Positions 1 through 11,236 of a stretch of DNA of 64,000 nucleotides are shown here, piece after piece. The notes beneath the pieces are model-generated. The model searched no databases and was not told the DNA's origin. It saw only the letters and a program-made list of their open reading frames with translations. This stretch comes from Tetracladium setigerum (lineage: Eukaryota > Ascomycota > Leotiomycetes > Helotiales), in contig PZJY01000013.1 in assembly GCA_031472005.1 (NCBI GenBank), positions 1,302,001 through 1,366,000 on the forward strand. The letters are read 5' to 3'. Position numbers and translations under genes: made by a program. Numbering within the stretch: position 1 is the first letter of the stretch; each line of letters begins with the position of its first letter.

Positions 1-2441
1 ACATTAGTTGAAAGTTTGGGAGGAGTCGACATTGCAGTTGCAGCAGTACCCGTGCAGTTATGATCCTCTTGCTGTTCTCTAGCCTCCTGCACGCACTTCT
101 TCGACCCATGTACTGTACAGTATGTTTGTTGTTTGAAGGTCTGTTCATGGCCACAGCAGCCCAATGTTTCCCTTTCCTTTTCTTTTTCCACGGAGTAGAG
201 ACTCACAGCCTACGAATAGAAATAGAATAGAAGACTGCAGGCTCAAGAATAGATTCTCGGCGGCCGCCCTCTCTCCAGCCACCTCCAAACTACTCCTTGA
301 GGGTTGGGTTGTGCGATCTCATCCTTCTCCTTCCCTTCTCAATGGGCTCTTTCATTCTGGGCGGCGGCGGCGTTGGTCGGGTAACATTGGAGTAACTCGA
401 CTCCTTTGTGGGCAAGCTTGGGATGTTGTCGATTCGCAATCTTAAAAATGTCCCGCCAACGCACGCAGCAAGCAAGCAGGGGGATGATGTATGTTGATCC
501 GCAAATAAAGGAGATCGCGAGTGTGTGATTGGGCTGACCACCTCCGCGTTCCTGACTAGGGAAAACGCTTGTCCACTTGTTCCTGCGCCGTTGATCTTGG
601 AACCTTACAGAGTGCAGCACAGCTTCCAGGCAGGAACGAACTTGCAGCGGCGACTAGAGAATCGGCGAGAAGCGGCAACGGGAGAGCCAGAGCCAGAGCC
701 AGAGGCAAGCAAGCCAGCGGATGTGATGCTGACTCAACCATGGGCTGCACGAGGAAAATCTCGAGGTGAAGAGTTTGTTGGCCACCGAAACGTCGTAGAA
801 GTCAATTCGACGAGACTCGGAACCTGCATGCGCTACTATTCATGTACTGGTGTTTGTTGGGAACACACTTTTCAACCCGACCGCCACGTGTAAATCAATC
901 CAGCACAACATCCATCTACTGTGTGTTGTACACGCCAGCAGCAGTCATTCTGCCCTCTCCTTCTCGTCCACCATGTGCTTGCTTGTCGGATTGTCCAGAT
1001 CCAGATTCAAATCACAATCGCAATTATCCTCAGAGATTACCTTGACAGACTTTATCATTATTGCCGCCGCTCTAAACAAATTCATGATCATTCTGCCTTT
1101 CCCAGGCTTTTGCTAATTTCCGATCTGCCAGGGCTGTGTGGTTCAGCGGGTATTTATGTCGATTCGCTTAAGAAGAAAATCATCGATGCCCTCTGCCCTG
1201 CCTTGCCCTGCCCTTCCCAAGGCGGCCATTCCTCGTCAAAGAAAGATGCCTAGGCCTTGTGATGATTGGCTGGTAAAATTCATGGTTTCATCGCGAAAGT
1301 CTATTAACATTATTCTTTCTGATGAGAGAGAGCCTTGGATACTTACTTTACTTGCTTCTCCGGCTGCTGCGAAAGAGCAAAAAAAGGGCAAAAGAAAAAC
1401 GGCCTCAGCATTTCCTTTTCTTGCTTCATCGTCAATACCTCCTCCTCTTTGAAGTCAGCGAATGCTTCACGTGTGGTGTGGTGCGACCAACAGATCAAAT
1501 GCCTCACTCATCCCAACATTCTTTTACTGCACTGCACTCTCCCCACCAAAACCACATGCCCTGCCCCTCACTACTACTCGATAAGCAAAAACATGTCATC
1601 ATTCCGTCTCATAAAACTGCCCACGAGTTCATGTCAAACTGAGTCAACACCAAAACAATTGTCTCTAGTAGTACAGTAGCACCGACAAGTACTACCTAAC
1701 CACCGGGCACAGCAAACGCCGGCTAAAACAAGCGGTCCCGAGAGTTCACTCTATCCAAATCATTTTCCCTTCCTCTTGCTGAAGTTCTGTTTGACCCCAT
1801 CGCCGGCCAGGCCTCCTGGAGATCAAACATCTCCCCTCCCCTTCTTTTGTCGCGCAAGCGACCAGGTCGCGCTTCACGATCGTGCTTCTCAAACACGTCT
1901 TGCTTCAGGATTCAGCATTCGTCGCGCGGTCGCGATAGATTTCAACCGAGGGAAGGAGGGAAGAGAAATCTTTGGATCTTGCACGAGACCAGGAGCAGGA
2001 GATTGAATAATGATTGAGTTCGCGCTTTGCGCATGTCACGTGCGTGAGATACCACACTCGACACACCTTCTACATGCTTCGCTTCTGTCACAAGACATGT
2101 TAGAATTGACGACAAAGTTTGACTAGTTCTGTTCTCATTCTTCCTATGATGATTATACTGCACTTTGGAGGAAGCATGCGGCGGTACATACGCTTCCTAC
2201 TTTTTAGTTCGTCGAGCTACCTACCTCGAAATACCTACCTCCCTCCCTACCTCACCTCGCCTCATTTAAGGTAGGTAGGTAGGTAGTCTTACCTAGAGCC
2301 TCACCCAGGACTTCATCAAGCTATCATCACAAAGAAAAAGACGTCGAGGTTTCTCTCCCTGGGGTCTCGACGTTATTGATCGAGGAGCATCCAAGCACGC
2401 TCTTCTCCACACAAGCTATCTATCCATTCTCCGTTCGAGTT
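1..2441. other. Gene-poor leader region
   Basis: I see no convincing gene here. Open frames are short, lack recognisable motifs and overlap in several frames. Visible structure is the 12-bp palindrome TACTGTACAGTA at 111-122, repeated exactly at 49227-49238, and a block of ACCTACC/GGTAGGT repeats near 2215-2291. Long pyrimidine-rich stretches suggest ordinary fungal intergenic or promoter DNA. Confidence 0.5.
2215..2291. repeat. ACCTACC / GGTAGGT inverted simple repeat
   Basis: CTACCTACCT-type units are followed about 50 bases later by GGTAGGTAGGTAGGTAG, so the two halves could pair as a hairpin. Similar units recur near 59214-59350 and 46190-46215. This looks like a dispersed intergenic simple-sequence element; no function can be read from it. 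Confidence 0.6.
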
Positions 2442-2803
2442 GAACGTACGGGAAACTGATTTGGATTTGTTAATTTATTACCTAAACCTCTTCTTCCGAG
2501 TTTGAAACAGCGTTCACGTGAGGGCGAATAAAGGGCGAACATCAGCTAGGTAGTTGGCTGAGTTGCTGTGTTTACCTGCACAACTACTCCTTTATCCAAA
2601 GACAACCCATTTTTCGCATTGTTAAACGTACGGGAAACTAGTATGGATTTGTTGTTCATTACTCCCCATCTTCCAGGTTCGAAATAGCTGGTGAGAGCCA
2701 ATGAAGGGCGAAGATCAACCTAGTAATTGGCTTAGTTGCCGTATTTGCCTGGACAACTTGTTTCTTTATCAAAGGACGACTATTGTTCGCATTGTTGTTA
2801 TTG
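2442..2803. repeat. Imperfect tandem duplication, two copies of about 180 bp
   Basis: Copy 1 (about 2442-2623) and copy 2 (about 2624-2803) share the same order of landmarks: AACGTACGGGAAACT, then GGATTTGTT, GGGCGAA, a TTGGCT(G/T)AGTTGC block, ACAACT, and TTCGCATTGTT. They have diverged by substitutions and small indels. The pair ends about 240 bp upstream of the zinc-ribbon gene, so it lies in its probable promoter. Confidence 0.75.
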
Positions 2804-3040
2804 CATTTCTTTGTCTTGTGCTTTCAGGTTGTTATACAACAAATTTACTGTTCTTTTACCTCGATCCTATTGTTCAATTTCCCAGCAAAACCGAATAATG
2901 TCATTCTGCTTCTATATATTTACGGTAGAAGCCTCAAGTTTACTTTCTTCGAATCCATACCCTTCTTCTTTCATTGGAACACTTCCCATCTACATCGACA
3001 TCGCAATTTTTACTCACCACACAACTTTCCACTTATCACC

Positions 3041-4399
3041 ATGTTTTTTGGCAAATCGCACATTTGTCGAATTTGCGGGCGGAGAGAAGTCGTCTTCCAC
3101 CCAGACACCGGTGGACGCTGCGACATCCTCCCTCCTTACCCCGAAGAAATCCCCCAAGATCACATCGTACGAGGACGTCGCCAAAAGATTCGAGCCTGCG
3201 CCAATTGCCGCGAAGTAGAGCGTCAGGAGAATGTCGAGCGCGAAGAAACCTACCAAGAATCCACAATCATTGCCAAGGGCCGTCAACGACTATCTACGAG
3301 GACGACGAGCAAGCCCTTGGACGGATGCACAGCTGAGAGAGCAGCAGCTTTTCAGAGCGCAGGAGGTTCTTAGAGAGCAGCAGGTTCTCAGAGAGCAGCA
3401 GGTTCGTAGAGAGCGGCAGTGTCTTAGACGGGAGCAGGTCCTCACAGGGCTCAGAAACTTGGATCCGCAAACTCCTGGAGGTTTCCCCTATCCTCACCAG
3501 AATGTCGAAATGGTCGGGGAAACCTTCGTACACGAGCTGGCAGCCGCCATTGATCGACCGAATTTCGCGGAATTCGTTTCCCAACGTCTCTCGACTTCGA
3601 GGCCGAATTCCCATCGCTTCATGCAGCAGCAGTAACCCGTGCAAACAACCCGAGCGCATGGGAAACGCTTGCGCAGCATGTCACCTGCTTTATCCGTGCG
3701 CTGTATCGGCCCCAGCAGCCCAACTGCAACTACACTTCCGTGCATTGGATGAATTTCGACGCCGTGGTATGGGGACTTGGATTTCGATACTTGGGATTTG
3801 AAGAGATCAGTGAAGCCCATGCGAGCGAGATTCGAGAGAGGCTCAATAATGCCCTGCCTACAGATCCTACCCCAGAAGATGTTCTCAGCAATGCTGAAAA
3901 CGCGCTCGATTGGCTTATCAATTCCCTGGTAGCACATGTATCACATTACACCCTCGAACGATGCATCGAAGGCATTGAGAGTGCTCGAATGCTTCTGGAA
4001 GGTTGGGGTAGGAGGGAGCTTCCCCCGCCTGAGGACGAATGGGAGGATTTCCGCGGCTTCGTCTTGGGCGCGCTGATTCTCAGTCATGATGGAAGAATTC
4101 ATGCAACAGAAGATGGACAAGCAGTCTCCACTCAACCACCAAGTTTAGCATTCTTCAACCCCGAGAGACCACTCCCGCCCGTACATGAAAGTCTGACACA
4201 ATGGTTCTTGCTTCCCATGCCCAGAGTGGGGGAAGTTCGAGTAGACTCTCACATGCGTTGGATAAATCCGCTTCGAATGCATCCCTCGCCCACTGCGGCA
4301 GGCAATTTTGTTGCAGTCCAGGACGCGGAATTTGAAGTAGCCGTTCAATCTGTGAGGCTGACTCTGTGCAGATGGTTTCTACTCCAGAATACTAACTAA
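3041..4399 (+). CDS. Zinc-ribbon / coiled-coil protein of unknown function
   Basis: The predicted product is about 453 aa with no introns. The ATG at 3041 sits in a good context (ATCACCATG). The N-terminus has two CxxC pairs (CRIC about residue 9 and CANC about residue 53), suggesting one zinc site. It is followed by a Glu/Arg/Gln-rich coiled coil built on repeated LREQQ units (about 3340-3420), then a globular C-terminal half with many Trp and Phe. As sequenced, the frame changes three times, at a GGG run (3277-3279) and CCC runs at 3314-3316 and 3580-3582. One extra base at each makes the whole 1359-nt stretch a single frame. I do not recognise the family. It could be a regulatory or ubiquitin-type zinc protein, but that is only suggested by composition. 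Confidence 0.55.
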
Positions 4400-5425
4400 C
4401 CACTTGTGAATGATGTGGTAGGTTCTGACGACGAGACTGAATCTCCGACGTGGGCGGTCTGAAAGTTCTAGAATTTTTCTCTTCTCACAGGTCACTGGTA
4501 GGAGAGGCCGCTCTTCAGTTTACAGCTGACAACTTCTTCAGCCCAAGTGGGCAAACCTGACGGATTATGGTATGTCATTTCAGAATTTGTTTTACTTCTT
4601 TCCTCAGGGAGGAAGTCTAAGCCTCATGTTTTTTTTTTATTTTTTTTTTTAAATATATGGTTCTAGGTTTTTTTTATCAACCTATTCATTTTTATAAAAA
4701 GAAAAGTTGCACATCCAGTACTGGTTGTTATTACCATGTTGCAGAACCTCATACTTATTTTGTTCTCTTATTTGCACTGTATTAAATTGTGAAGTGCGGC
4801 CAAAGTTGGCATCTGAGATGTCAATTGATTACAACAACCCTCCCTTGTTTCTTGCCATAGCTCTCGCGTCATTTCTTCGCGTTATCATAATTACTGGAAA
4901 CAGATTTACTTGCCTTGATTTCTCTCCGCTTCGGTCAACGAGTAGATACTAGAATCGAATGGAAAATGCTGGTGCTGCAAGTACAGTCCGGTAGATCTCT
5001 TTGTCAGTGACGGCAAGCTTCTCGAATTATTATACATCCTCTAATAAAGAATAAGAATCGGGATTAAACCATGAACTTTGGTTTGATGAACTATTGTATA
5101 TTCAATGTGATCTTCTATTAAACTCTGAGCTATCCACAAAGCTTCATGTAAAGCTGTTTTCCAAGTCCAAATATATCTACTATGTAAAAATGAGAAGCGA
5201 TACACGCACATACGCGGCAAAGAATCCAAAGATAACTCTCCTAGCATAAGCAATGTTGACAATGGCAACATAAAAATCAACAGGCAGCCTCCTCGAGACC
5301 CAGCCAGCAATTCCAAAGTTCCCTTCCCATTTAAAAACACTCCTCATAAAGAAGGGTCACGATAAAACGAATATTAACTTCATACAAATGTTTCCTCCGA
5401 ACTGAATTCATAAGGAGCGGCGGTG
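4400..5425. other. Intergenic, AT-rich with a poly-T tract
   Basis: No gene is visible. A T-rich stretch near 4629-4680 interrupts the 3' side of the zinc-ribbon gene and could serve termination or polyadenylation. A short reverse open frame at 5041-5340 has no recognisable features. Confidence 0.4.
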
Positions 5426-5981
5426 TTATACAAGAAACAAAAGGGTCGTACAGAGAAAAATGAGAGTGGCAACGAATAGTACGCTGGGAGAAATCCCATA
5501 TCTAATCCTGGTGGCTATGGATAGCGCAGGCAATTCCACAACGGCGGTCTTTGTTTGGGGAAGCAAATTCGATGCTATGGTTGGTATTGTAGTGGTCATT
5601 GACAATGCCCTGGTGGCATCTCGTCGAAAGAAAACTGGAGAAGGTGATTCCGTGGCTCCGGGAAAGAGTATAACATCAACACTCGCGGTCGGGAGGAAGG
5701 GAAGGACGCCAAACTTCAAACTTGTCGCAACGAGGGCCCTTGCTTCAACACTTCCCGCTGGAAAGAACCCACTTTCGGTCGGAAAACGAGCGCTCTCCAC
5801 GGGGAGTCCAGCCACAGACCCAAATGTGTGCGTCTTGTCTCCTGCAACATATTGTTCCTCCCTTCGGCGAAGCTCCTCTCGATTGGGCGTTGGAGGTGAC
5901 GTGAAAAGCACCTCGCTTCCCGCAGCAGAGCATTTGGATTGGATATGGTGGAGGGCAGAGGCAAAGTGACGGCCGTCACAT
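5426..5981 (-). CDS. Doubtful ORF with a C-terminal hydrophobic tail
   Basis: A reverse-strand frame ends with about 18 hydrophobic residues (SVLFVATLIFLCTTLLFLV type), like a tail anchor, after a Ser/Thr/Pro/Arg-rich body. Restoring one C in the CCC run at 5919-5921 would join it to a further 20-30 codons upstream. I found no reliable start codon, so a first exon may lie upstream. A forward frame over the same bases (5460-5969) is equally open, so strand and reality are both uncertain. No family is recognised. Confidence 0.25.
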
Positions 5982-6813
5982 TGCGAATAGATGCACTGGT
6001 AGACTGACTAAAATGTCAATTAGTTTCCATAATCTCGGCCATCAAGGACGGGTGACTCTATAGAGTAGGACCTTTTGGTACTGAATTTCGCCACACAGGC
6101 AACCGTCATCGATGGAGAGACACTTGCTGATGTACTTCGTATTCTCCCAACAACTCGACGCGCAGTCTGGCTCATGTCAGCCCAGGTCAAAAAACACAGC
6201 AGAGGTGTGCTCATACTAGGCACAGCCAAGTCGGCGTTCCTCATTGCCAAAGGTAAAATAGCAGCATAATGTAGGACTTTGACGATCCGCATGTTTTCGC
6301 GGCCGTAATTGAATTGCCTTATGCCGAGGTAGTGACAATTCAACAGGACTCAGATGGTACACGATAACTTTTATAGCGAAACGCCCGAGTGCTATTCCGA
6401 AGGAGCGAGAGATAGTGGAGTGGGAGGGAGAGAATGTGGTACAAAGACTTCCAAAAATCCAAAATTGAGCGAGCGAGAGACTGCGTTGTGTTGCAGATGC
6501 AAGAAAGTGAAGCAAAAGAAGAAAGGGGAGGGTTTTGGAGAAGGTCGAGGGTCCTGTTGGGCGATATCAACCTCCCGACTGCGACTTCCAATCTGAACCA
6601 AACTTTACGAGATGAATTTGAAAAAGAAGGAACAGCGAATGACACAGAGCAATTTTGGTTGGCAGCCTGAGAACGCCGATTTCAATCTCCATGTGTGTAA
6701 AGAGGATATTAGAACTTCTCGAGAACGAAAGCTAGACCGTTAACTTATGGATCTACTGGGCACGGTACGATTCAACGACGTGAACAGATTTTGTCTCCGT
6801 AGCAGCTCAATTT
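5982..6813. other. Intergenic, no supported gene
   Basis: Several 60-110-codon open frames overlap on both strands without shared motifs. A purine-rich stretch (6400-6550, GAGA-type) explains many of them. Nothing here can be called with confidence. Confidence 0.4.
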
Positions 6814-7794
6814 CTAGTAAAAAAGAAGCTCTATAGCATCTGAATCGGCAGCGTATCTATCTCTGAGTTCTGGTTGTCCCAACCAAAGAGTGAGCGGTAC
6901 CTGCGTCTCCTTCATCTCAAGAATACCTCTTTTCTTTTGGTCTATATGAGAAGCGTCAATAATGATTCTCTCTAATCTGTCAAGCTTTAAAGCACCTGTA
7001 ACCAAGATTAGCACTTAGCGAATGTAATGCGGGAGATATCCAAACCATCATCCATTAGATCCTTCAGTCTCGCTGGTGTGCCGACAGCTATACCAGTTCT
7101 CACAGATTGCAAGAACTTGATAGTATCTTGGATCTTGATGTGCTTTGCAAAGAGTTTCGCTACCTTGACATCCTTCGTCTGGAAAGCTCTAACGGACCTT
7201 GGTGTATAGTAAGCACAGGGTCAGAGTGTTGTCCCGATATCCCTTACCTTGCCAACTCGGCCGCTCGCAAACCTGCTCCGGTCACAATAATTGTATGAGG
7301 GGCTCCTGGTTTCTTCGAGGCACCCCATAACTTCGTAGTGTTCCCCGAGAATTTCTCCAAGAATTGAGGTAAATTTGTGAGATCCCTGGCCTTATCCCAC
7401 GAAGTTGTATCTCGAATTGCGTTTGCTATTTCTTTGTCAGAACATGCAATCATTTTGCCAGAGGGGCAATCTATACCAGGTAGATATTTGTCCTTCAATT
7501 CCACCTCTGTCAATTCACTCTCGAACTTCCTTGTCTGTCGTGCTACATAATCCGCCAACAATTGGTGGTCCATGCCCGCAAATGATTTATTCAACCCAGC
7601 CTCAAGATCCAGGCCATCCTCCTCGTTGGCCTTTGATTTCTTGCTCTTTGCCTTCTTCGCGGCTCGTTTGGAGGTGGGTTGCTCTGGTTCTGCTCCTCGC
7701 TTTCTCTTATTTGGACTGGCCTTTGTCTCTTCGGCTTCGGGGAGGCACTTAGTCGCTCGAGGAGCGGCTCCTGTAGTTCTGTTGTGATGGCCAT
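6814..7794 (-). CDS. CMS1: CMS1-like 90S pre-ribosome (U3 snoRNP) protein
   Basis: The predicted product is 293 aa; yeast Cms1 is about 291 aa. There are three exons separated by 50-nt introns at 7198-7247 and 6996-7045. The N-terminus is Lys/Arg/Glu-rich (KRKR and KKAK clusters), typical of nucleolar proteins. Family hallmarks follow in order: the KPGAPHTIIVTGAGLRAAEL block, a VAKLFAKHIK block, a VGTPARLKDLMDDG block and an IIIDASHIDQKKRGI block near the end. Cms1 associates with early 90S ribosome precursors. The first 20 codons are one base out of frame with the rest; one extra base in the G run at 7739-7742 restores an 882-nt coding length. It is divergent from CENP-T with a 379-bp gap. 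Confidence 0.88.
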
Positions 7795-8173
7795 CTTTCT
7801 GTTGTGATTGTTGAACGATCTTTTGCAGTTTCGGATTGGAATCTGACAGATTTGCTGCTGCCCTCTCTCCGAAAATTGAATATATTCTTTATTGCCATCA
7901 AAAGCCGCCTTGTGTCAGCCAAACACAGCCTAGCCTGCGTCCTAGCTTGTTGGTCTCGGCGCGTCTGGCGCGTCTCCAGCTCTGGCGCATCAGGGCGCAA
8001 GGAACATTATTTACTTGAATTACCATCGCAATCATCAACTCCCTCTGCAAAAGGACACAACAATCAAGTAACCAGACATAGCGCCCAAAGATACCTCCAC
8101 TGTATACAATTGTCTACATACACGAATCTAGGAGCAACGCACTGGTTGAGAGTGCGCCTTCTTCTCCTCCACA
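7795..8173. promoter_or_regulatory. Shared CMS1 / CENP-T divergent promoter
   Basis: These 379 bp separate two divergent starts (7794 on the minus strand, 8174 on the plus strand). Both flanking genes are growth-related nuclear genes, so a bidirectional promoter is likely. I see no clear TATA box. A long forward frame crosses the region but belongs to the CENP-T frame downstream and has no independent support. Confidence 0.5.
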
Positions 8174-9881
8174 ATGGAAAACAACACAGAAAACCCCGCA
8201 ACACGACCACGCATCACTCCCCGCTCCTCAGATCTCGACGATACAGCTCCTTCGATAGGTACACCATGGAAAACACTAAACCAACTTGCGAATATTCCCG
8301 AACACCATTGCGCCGTGCATCGAGTGCCGGTCCTCCTTCCACGCATCGGTCCCAGCGACGAACTCCAGCTGGTGTTTTCAGGGGAGGGTCTGGCATTCGC
8401 CCAAATGCCGTGACTCCACATGGAAGGGCCGCTCAACGCGATATGGACCTACGAAGGGCGGGTTTGACCCCTGGGAAGGATAGAAGGCGAAGTGGGAAAC
8501 AACAGCGAGAAACACCGAGAGATGTGCTTAGAGCATTAAGTAGAGTGCTCGCCCCAAGCACACTTCCTATTGTACCGACACCTCAAAAACCAGATACTTT
8601 AGGGCTTCCAGTTTTGGTACCGGGAGATTGGGATGATGAGCCAGATATTGAGCGGCCTCGATTCTCTTTGCCAATAGGAGAAGACGATGAAGATGATAGT
8701 CTCCTTCTACCGCCTCAATCGGCCGGTCTGGAGGATGAAAACTTCACCGTTCAGTCGGTTGAATTTGGACGGAGGGCTCACAGCGAGAAACCGCCGAGTA
8801 GGCTATCAAGGGGAAGCTTTGGGAGTATTGTGATGAGCGATGCATTCGAGGATTCAAGACTGGGTGGTATGAGTGATATCTTCGATTCAAGCATTTTTCC
8901 AGGAGATGGCCGAGGAGACGTCCCCTTCTTGGGAGATGATGAAGAACTCCGAGGGTAAGACTTATATTTTTTCTGGGGAAATTATGGCTGATAAAGCTTA
9001 GGGAATACACCGGTGTATTATCTGGACTAGGTCTCGACCGTGGTCGGGTTTCTCTGGCTGGTCGGGACAGTGATATTAGGCCCTTCAACGCCGGAGCACG
9101 AGATGACACAGACACGTTTGTTTTCAACGTCCCTCCGAGAGCTGGTACCGAAGAAGCAGTATCTCCAATATTATCCGCTGGAGATTCTCCTCCTCAAATT
9201 GGTTTTGACCACGAGGAGGAAGAGGAGGAAGAGGAGGAGATGATCATCTTCGAAGAAGAACCAGAAGATGAAATTGAAGAAGACGAAGATCAGGATTCAA
9301 TTGACAACATCGGTGCTGAGGAAGAACCAAGCATTCTCCTGGACCAAGAAGGTGATATGAGTATGGCAATAACGGAGAATCTCGAGACCGCTGAACTACA
9401 AAGACGGAAAGTCGGGAGAAAGAAGAAGATCAATATCTCAAAACACGGTTTGCAATACCCATCTCTTCCCGTTGGGGTAGTCAAGAAATTAGCAATGTCA
9501 TTTGCAAGAACAGCAGGCAATTCAAAGGCAAAGCTCAGCAAGGAAGCGCTCGATGCAATTATGCAGGCCTCGGACTGGTTCTTTGAACAGGCGAGTGAGG
9601 ACTTAGGTGTTTATGCTGGACATGCCGGGAGGAAGACAATTGATGAGAGCGATGTTGTTACCCTCATGACAAGGTATGTTTACTGTTGTTCAATCTTGTT
9701 ATTTTACATATCTTAATACATCTAAAGGCAGCGGCAAACGAACGCCACCATAACTCCGTTTTCTCTTGCTCAAAAGCATCTTCCTCGTGAGCTTCTGCAA
9801 GAGTTACGCATGGTCCCACCTTCGAAACTCAAAGCTAGGCGACAGCTCCAAAGAGTCGATGGGGACGGGGAGGAAGAGTGA
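8174..9881 (+). CDS. CENP-T: Centromere protein T (CENP-T), histone-fold kinetochore subunit
   Basis: The predicted product is 535 aa in three exons (introns 8955-9001 and 9674-9727). The N-terminal half is disordered and rich in TPR/TPL/TPW motifs, the kind CDK phosphorylates in CENP-T to recruit Ndc80. An acidic tract follows (about 9210-9300). The C-terminus is a histone fold running from SKHGLQYPSLPVGVVKKLA through ASDWFFEQASEDLGVYAGHAGRKTID to ESDVVTLMTR, diagnostic of CENP-T, which pairs with CENP-W. A single missing base in the CCC run at 8297-8299 breaks the N-terminal frame; one base restores 1608 coding nt. Its stop lies 23 bp from the stop of the convergent SURF1 gene. Confidence 0.88.
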
Positions 9882-9904
9882 GCCAAGACTACAAAATATA
9901 CAGC

Positions 9905-11023
9905 TCATGACCACTCTTTATTTTGGCGCACACGGCGAGAAATGTCTGCTGGGGGCTTCTTGACCACCATCCACAGCATTACTGAAGTGGCTGCTGCCAG
10001 AGCGTACCTAGAATAATGAGCATGGGACGAATGTGAGAAGGATAGATACCCACCATGTGAAAATATACTGCGTATGATTGTTTCGAAGGTTTACCTCGGC
10101 AGGTCTGCCAATTGGTACTCCACGGGCCTCACGGTCCCAAGTTTTCAAGAGGTCAGGTTCTGCATATTCTATTAGCAATTGTTCATCAATATAGTTGTCC
10201 TGCTAAACAAACCCATCGTTTCCTCGACCCAAACAGCCTGACTCCCCACCAACTCTGCCATCTGCTTCACATCCGGGAAGTAAAATTCCCCTGTCTTTGG
10301 ATTATTGTCCGGCGTAAACATATTTTTCTTCCACGGCTCCCTTAACAATCCTTCAACGACCACCTCTCCCTGCGGCAGGCCACCCGGCCTATCGCTCTGC
10401 TTCCGAAACTTCTTCTGAATCCACCCTCTGTTCACCAACACCGTGGTTCCATCACCTTCTCTCTCCAACGGTGTGATGACTAAATAACCGTCCTTGTCAT
10501 TTTGTATCCGCGGTCCGATCAACATCTCTTGATCATGCCGGAAGTGACCTGTGGCATATATGCGTCTATAATCGAAATCTTTGATGGCGGATGGATCGAT
10601 GAGGGGTGGGAGAGGGAGAGGTTCGCGCACAAGACGGTCTTCGAATTTGGCGATTAGTTTAGATTTCCAGTCCAGGCGCTGGACCTGCCATGTCCCCAAT
10701 GCGAAGGCCGTTAAAGGAATTAAGGCTGTTATCCTTTGCATTAGTACCGTACACTTGAGCGAGGGCTGGAGATATGTAGAATTACCAAGTATAATAAGTC
10801 CAGGTCCATGCTGTTTTCCAGCTCGTACTAACGTGGGTGGATTGTCTACAACCGACATAAAACTGGGATCATCGGCTGGTTGTCTCGATTTTGGAGTGGT
10901 TCGAGAAATGTGCCTGCATTGAGGACATTTGGAGACGGCAGGGAGCTGTCGCGACTTTCTCTGGATAGTTCTCGAGCATGCCGAGCTTTGGAACTGGCGT
11001 AAGAAGGCGCGAGGCGCATTCAT
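9905..11023 (-). CDS. SHY1: SURF1/Shy1 cytochrome c oxidase assembly factor
   Basis: The predicted product is 325 aa in four exons (introns 10734-10785, 10169-10212, 10008-10053). I chose the ATG at 11023 because it opens an Arg/Ser-rich, acid-poor mitochondrial presequence; an in-frame ATG at 11143 would add 40 residues. The first transmembrane segment carries the family motif ALGTWQVQRLDWK. The central domain includes GHFRHDQEMLIGPR and TTVLVNRGWI. The second transmembrane segment follows RNNHTQYIFTW near the end. Surf1 proteins help insert heme into Cox1 at the inner membrane. The first intron has a perfect TACTAAT branch site, but splicing needs one extra base in the CC at 10785-10786 to stay in frame. 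Confidence 0.9.
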
Positions 11024-11236
11024 GTTGCGATTGTGTGAAGTATATCGACCTGGGGTGCTTGAAAGATTCATGACGGAGTTTTGGGAGAGCTTCAAACTCA
11101 TTTTGGCTCCAGCCACACCAGGCGTGAGCTTAGCCTCCCTCAAAGTACCTCAACTCCTTCAGCCGCGTGCATGATTGACATTCATTCCTCTTTCTCACAA
11201 CATCCAGTCACAAACGCCATTTTTGTCTCTCGCAAG
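11024..11236. promoter_or_regulatory. Shared SURF1 / UBX divergent promoter
   Basis: The start codons of the SURF1 gene (11023, minus) and the UBX gene (11237, plus) are only 213 bp apart and face away from each other, so the two genes must share this promoter. No TATA box is evident. If the upstream SURF1 ATG at 11143 is used, the gap shrinks to 93 bp. Confidence 0.5.

Noticed and set aside
5460..5969. Forward 169-codon frame as the gene here instead of the reverse one
   Set aside because: Neither strand has a recognisable domain. The reverse frame was kept at low confidence for its tail-anchor-like end; the forward frame has no comparable feature.
6020..6343. Possible glutathione-dependent formaldehyde-activating (GFA) fragment on the minus strand
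   Set aside because: A GCLCGEIQY-like string appears in one frame, but the frame stops soon after and the further Cys residues of the family are missing.
7804..8958. A 384-codon forward frame starting at 7804 as a separate gene
   Set aside because: Only the part after about 8300 is real (CENP-T); the first 160 codons lie in the divergent promoter and 5' end and have no conserved features.
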